Shown here: piece by piece, positions 29,917-31,436 of the stretch | Position numbering within the stretch: the first letter of the stretch is position 1 | Layout: each line of letters begins with the position of its first letter | From: a virus | Strand: one strand, 5' to 3' | IMG/VR virus record: IMGVR_UViG_3300005466_000057 | Coordinates: 1-31,436 of that record | DNA length: 31,436 nucleotides | Translations under genes and position numbers: made by a program | The notes under the pieces: generated by a model | Databases searched by the model: none | What the model saw: only the letters and a program-made list of their open reading frames with translations | Told to the model about the DNA's origin: nothing

Positions 29917-30095
29917 TATTTTGGCTCCCATTCATCGAGGCGGAATACTCTATACCAGAAATCTATGTATCTCATGAATAACCTGAATGCTACCGCGGCT
30001 ATGGGAACGGCTGCCATGACCATTAGTATCCCGGCTACTATGGCTATGGGAACGGCTGCCATGGAGAGTAATATCTGAAGTAATAAGTCAAGCAT
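29916..30095 (-). CDS. Membrane protein with internal MAAVPIA repeat (59 aa)
   Basis: ATG 30095 follows GGAGGGTAAAT. The peptide has two tandem copies of MAAVPIA (MLDLLLQILLSMAAVPIAIV, AGILMVMAAVPIAAVAFRLF) and ends RYIDFWYRVFRLDEWEPK. The hydrophobic part would span the membrane twice or as one long helix. The copies match a 22-nt exact DNA repeat, so the duplication is recent. Confidence 0.6.
   Translation of the reverse strand: MLDLLLQILLSMAAVPIAIVAGILMVMAAVPIAAVAFRLFMRYIDFWYRVFRLDEWEPK
29997..30063 (-). repeat. Two exact 22-nt direct repeats spaced 45 nt, in frame
   Basis: GGCTATGGGAACGGCTGCCA plus TG (22 nt in all) occurs at 29997-30018 and again at 30042-30063. The 45-nt period is exactly 15 codons, adding MAAVPIA and flanking residues. 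The unit is in frame and its exactness shows recent duplication or slippage. Confidence 0.85.
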
Positions 30096-30097
30096 AT

Positions 30098-30265
30098 TTA
30101 CCCTCCATACACATGGCACACAAAGTACACTGTCGCCAATATCGACACAAAACACGTACCTATAATCATAGCTTGATCCACTACGCGATACTGCGTACTC
30201 AGGCCGCATACACCGATGAACAGCGTTAGCAGCGTGTTCAGGATGAGGTACCCCGCGCTTAGCAT
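30098..30265 (-). CDS. Two-span small membrane protein, holin candidate (55 aa)
   Basis: ATG 30265 lies seven bases after AAGGAGAG. MLSAGYLILNTLLTLFIGVC forms the first span, and MIIGTCFVSILATVYFVCHV the second, joined by GLSTQYRVVDQA; it ends YGG. Its 3' end contains the ribosome-binding site of the next gene. Small two-span proteins in late phage operons include class II holins, but with no endolysin nearby this is only a candidate. Confidence 0.6.
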   Translation of the reverse strand: MLSAGYLILNTLLTLFIGVCGLSTQYRVVDQAMIIGTCFVSILATVYFVCHVYGG

Positions 30266-30477
30266 GCCTGGCTCTCCTTGCTGCCGATGCTAATTAGCCC
30301 GTCTATCTCGGCTATCGTGTCTATCAGGCAATCTATCGAGAATTGCAGGCGATTGCGCTTCTTGCACAGCGCCATGATGCGGTGGTGCTCGCGTTCGTAT
30401 ATGGCTTCGAGCTGCCGCGAGATGTCGCCTAGCGTCTCGCGCATTGCCTCGATTTGTTCGATGTCGTTGGAGTCCAT
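30259..30477 (-). CDS. Coiled-coil protein of unknown function (72 aa)
   Basis: ATG 30477 follows AGGAGGTAGGCTG and overlaps the previous stop (ATGA). The sequence is heptad-like throughout: MDSNDIEQIEAMRETLGDIS, RQLEAIYEREHHRIMALCKK, RLQFSIDCLIDTIAEIDGLI. Soluble, likely dimeric. The family is not recognised. Confidence 0.6.
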   Translation of the reverse strand: MDSNDIEQIEAMRETLGDISRQLEAIYEREHHRIMALCKKRNRLQFSIDCLIDTIAEIDGLISIGSKESQAC

Positions 30478-30644
30478 CAGCCTACCTCCTGCCAGTCATC
30501 TAACATTTGCCGCGAAATCTCGATCTGAGACCATCGTCCGTATGTTACATGGCACGGCTCGCAGACATTTATCCCGTGGACGTCATGCGTAGCAGGCGTA
30601 TCGCAGTCGGATAATTTGCATATCTCGCAGTAGATCGTGCCCAT
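30477..30644 (-). CDS. Small CxxC...CxxC zinc-ribbon protein (55 aa)
   Basis: MGTIYCEICKLSDCDTPATH, then HGINVCEPCHVTYGRWSQIE. C6-x2-C9 and C28-x2-C31 form a treble-clef or zinc-ribbon type site, with further C14 and H residues nearby. The stop overlaps the next start as ATGA. Such miniature zinc proteins are common in phages and often act by binding nucleic acid or host protein; none can be specified. Confidence 0.65.
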   Translation of the reverse strand: MGTIYCEICKLSDCDTPATHDVHGINVCEPCHVTYGRWSQIEISRQMLDDWQEVG

Positions 30645-30661
30645 AGGTCACTCGCTTTCTA

Positions 30662-30679
30662 GGGGGCCTTACGACCCCC
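30662..30679. other. Short GC hairpin after the secreted-protein gene
   Basis: GGGGG (30662-30666) and CCCCC (30675-30679) can pair around an 8-nt loop just beyond the 3' end of the 30687-31052 gene. There is no T-run on either strand, so it is at best a weak pause or processing structure. Confidence 0.25.
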
Positions 30680-30686
30680 ACGTATC

Positions 30687-31052
30687 TTAATTCATCACGT
30701 TGTTAATATAATTGAGCGCACGGTTAAATACGGCATCGCACATCGCATCGAATTCTTTTGCAGCATTAAACGTACTGCTCGCATACATCGAACCGCTAGC
30801 GATCAACTTCGAGCCACCAGGGTAGCGTTGGTAGACGTACATCATGCACGGGCGACAATCGATAGTGCCTTCCCTACCAATCCGCCGTTGTATCTCGTAT
30901 GAGTAGTTGTGGTTGTGGTTCTTTTTCGCCTCGTGCAATCGTTCTGCCTGAGTCAGCGCAGGCAACGCATACACGTCATCCGATCCGTTGACGGCTAATA
31001 CGGGGCTTGCTGTGGTGGCAAGCACTAGTGTGGCAATGATCGCTCGCTTCAT
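30687..31052 (-). CDS. Secreted protein with a CRPC motif (121 aa)
   Basis: Start ATG 31052 behind GAGAAACGT. A typical Sec signal peptide, MKRAIIATLVLATTASPVLA, would be cut before VNGSDD. The mature part has an aromatic/His helix (KKNHNHNYSYEIQRRIG), a CRPC motif (IDCRPCMMYVYQRYPGG) and a helical C-terminus AAKEFDAMCDAVFNRALNYI. The CxxC resembles redox or metal sites, but the third cysteine (MCDAV) could make a disulfide. Export to the periplasm is expected in a Gram-negative host. Function unknown; third signal-peptide protein of the window. Confidence 0.65.
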   Translation of the reverse strand: MKRAIIATLVLATTASPVLAVNGSDDVYALPALTQAERLHEAKKNHNHNYSYEIQRRIGREGTIDCRPCMMYVYQRYPGGSKLIASGSMYASSTFNAAKEFDAMCDAVFNRALNYINNVMN

Positions 31053-31128
31053 ACGTTTCTCATTTGGTTAGGTGGATGTTGGCGCTTTGGTAAACAGGAC
31101 AGTTAGGCGATATCGTCACCCCCTTTCT

Positions 31129-31368
31129 TTATTCCAGTGAGTTACTCAATTTCTTTAACACATCCAATATAATATCCACTGACTCTTCGACTCGCATATA
31201 TTCAATGAACTTTACCCCCGAGTAATTAGGGAATGTAAGATGAGTGCCATTCCCCCTAGGCTCCATGCTGATAACTGAGTTCATATTTACATATATAATT
31301 TCTTTATCTCTAGATCCGTCATAATCATCTGATATCTTGTTGAGTCTTAAGAATATAGGCTTCATCAT
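31129..31368 (-). CDS. FlbD-like small protein (79 aa)
   Basis: ATG 31368 is chosen because GGAGGA sits six bases upstream and it shares a base with the preceding stop (TAATG); the frame itself is open further upstream. MMKPIFLRLNKIS leads to EIIYVNMNSVISMEPRGNGT, HLTFPNYSGVKFIEYMRVEE and SVDIILDVLKKL. This follows the FlbD family layout ('I.l...ng.....vN...I..ie......T.i.l..g....V.Es..ei...i'), a small beta-strand plus helix protein first known from flagellar operons; relatives of unknown role occur in phages. The 76-bp gap to the next gene is AT-rich without clear signals. Confidence 0.55.
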   Translation of the reverse strand: MMKPIFLRLNKISDDYDGSRDKEIIYVNMNSVISMEPRGNGTHLTFPNYSGVKFIEYMRVEESVDIILDVLKKLSNSLE

Positions 31369-31436
31369 TATTCCTCCATCTGCGTCAATTGCCCGCATAT
31401 CTCGTTGTACAGCCGCAATGCCGTGCGTGCTGCCTC
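31368..31436 (-). CDS. C-terminus of an unidentified gene (partial)
   Basis: The window edge cuts a reverse-strand frame whose last 22 codons read EAARTALRLYNEICGQLTQM followed by EE and TAA. The stop overlaps the FlbD-like start codon (TAATG). Helical, no motif. The coupling indicates that the leftward operon continues beyond the window. Confidence 0.5.
   Translation of the reverse strand, partial: EAARTALRLYNEICGQLTQMEE

Noticed and set aside
29997-30063. CRISPR-like repeats
   Set aside because: Only two units, in frame inside a coding gene, with conserved rather than unique spacer; not a CRISPR array.

Overview
The window is part of a double-stranded DNA tailed phage (or prophage) genome. 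Left to right on the + strand it carries a siphovirus tail module in canonical order: tail terminator, tube protein, tail-assembly chaperones joined by a -1 frameshift, tape measure, lambda gpM-like and gpL-like tip proteins, a very large tail-tip protein, then three tandem beta-helix spikes. The gpM/gpL/gpK-I-J style tip, the Sec signal peptides and the small inner-membrane proteins suggest a Gram-negative host. No 16S, tRNA, integrase, terminase or replication gene is visible, so host genus and lifestyle cannot be read from the window.

Region 1 (1-1440): the end of an Ig/FN3-like protein, a small protein, and a SLOG-like Rossmannoid protein. The last has its own extended -10 promoter candidate and a strong downstream terminator, so it looks like a cargo gene (moron) between head and tail genes. 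Region 2 (1441-15427): tail morphogenesis. A small C2H2 zinc-finger protein sits between the terminator and the tube. The tube and gpM-like proteins carry the same kind of inserted E1-FCCH-like beta module. The tape measure is 1435 aa, predicting a tail of about 215 nm. The 1852-aa tip protein fuses an NlpC/P60 peptidase (C45, H105, H117), a gpI-like domain and a gpJ-like central tip protein.

Region 3 (15434-23279): three tandem paralogous spikes of 1005, 989 and 614 aa. They share an N-terminal anchor. The first two also share a C-terminal domain, and each contains three pectate-lyase-3-type entry motifs. Region 4 (23368-26325, - strand): an alginate-lyase-like polysaccharide lyase with a nine-cysteine cluster and a Pro/Glu tail; a conserved phage gene split by an in-frame TGA; and two paralogous membrane-anchored coiled-coil proteins. 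The spikes and the lyase together suggest attack on capsule or exopolysaccharide.

Region 5 (26527-27612, + strand island): two paralogous secreted proteins whose mature ends would both begin LPW, plus a short ORF, flanked by - strand genes; a second likely moron. Region 6 (27696-31436, - strand): a tightly overlapping operon of small genes. It includes several membrane peptides of 39-64 aa, a pentapeptide-repeat protein, a CxxC zinc-ribbon protein, a secreted protein and an FlbD-like protein. Many genes here are shorter than 60 codons and were found by reading the reverse strand directly. They are linked by ATGA or TAATG overlaps and Shine-Dalgarno sequences.
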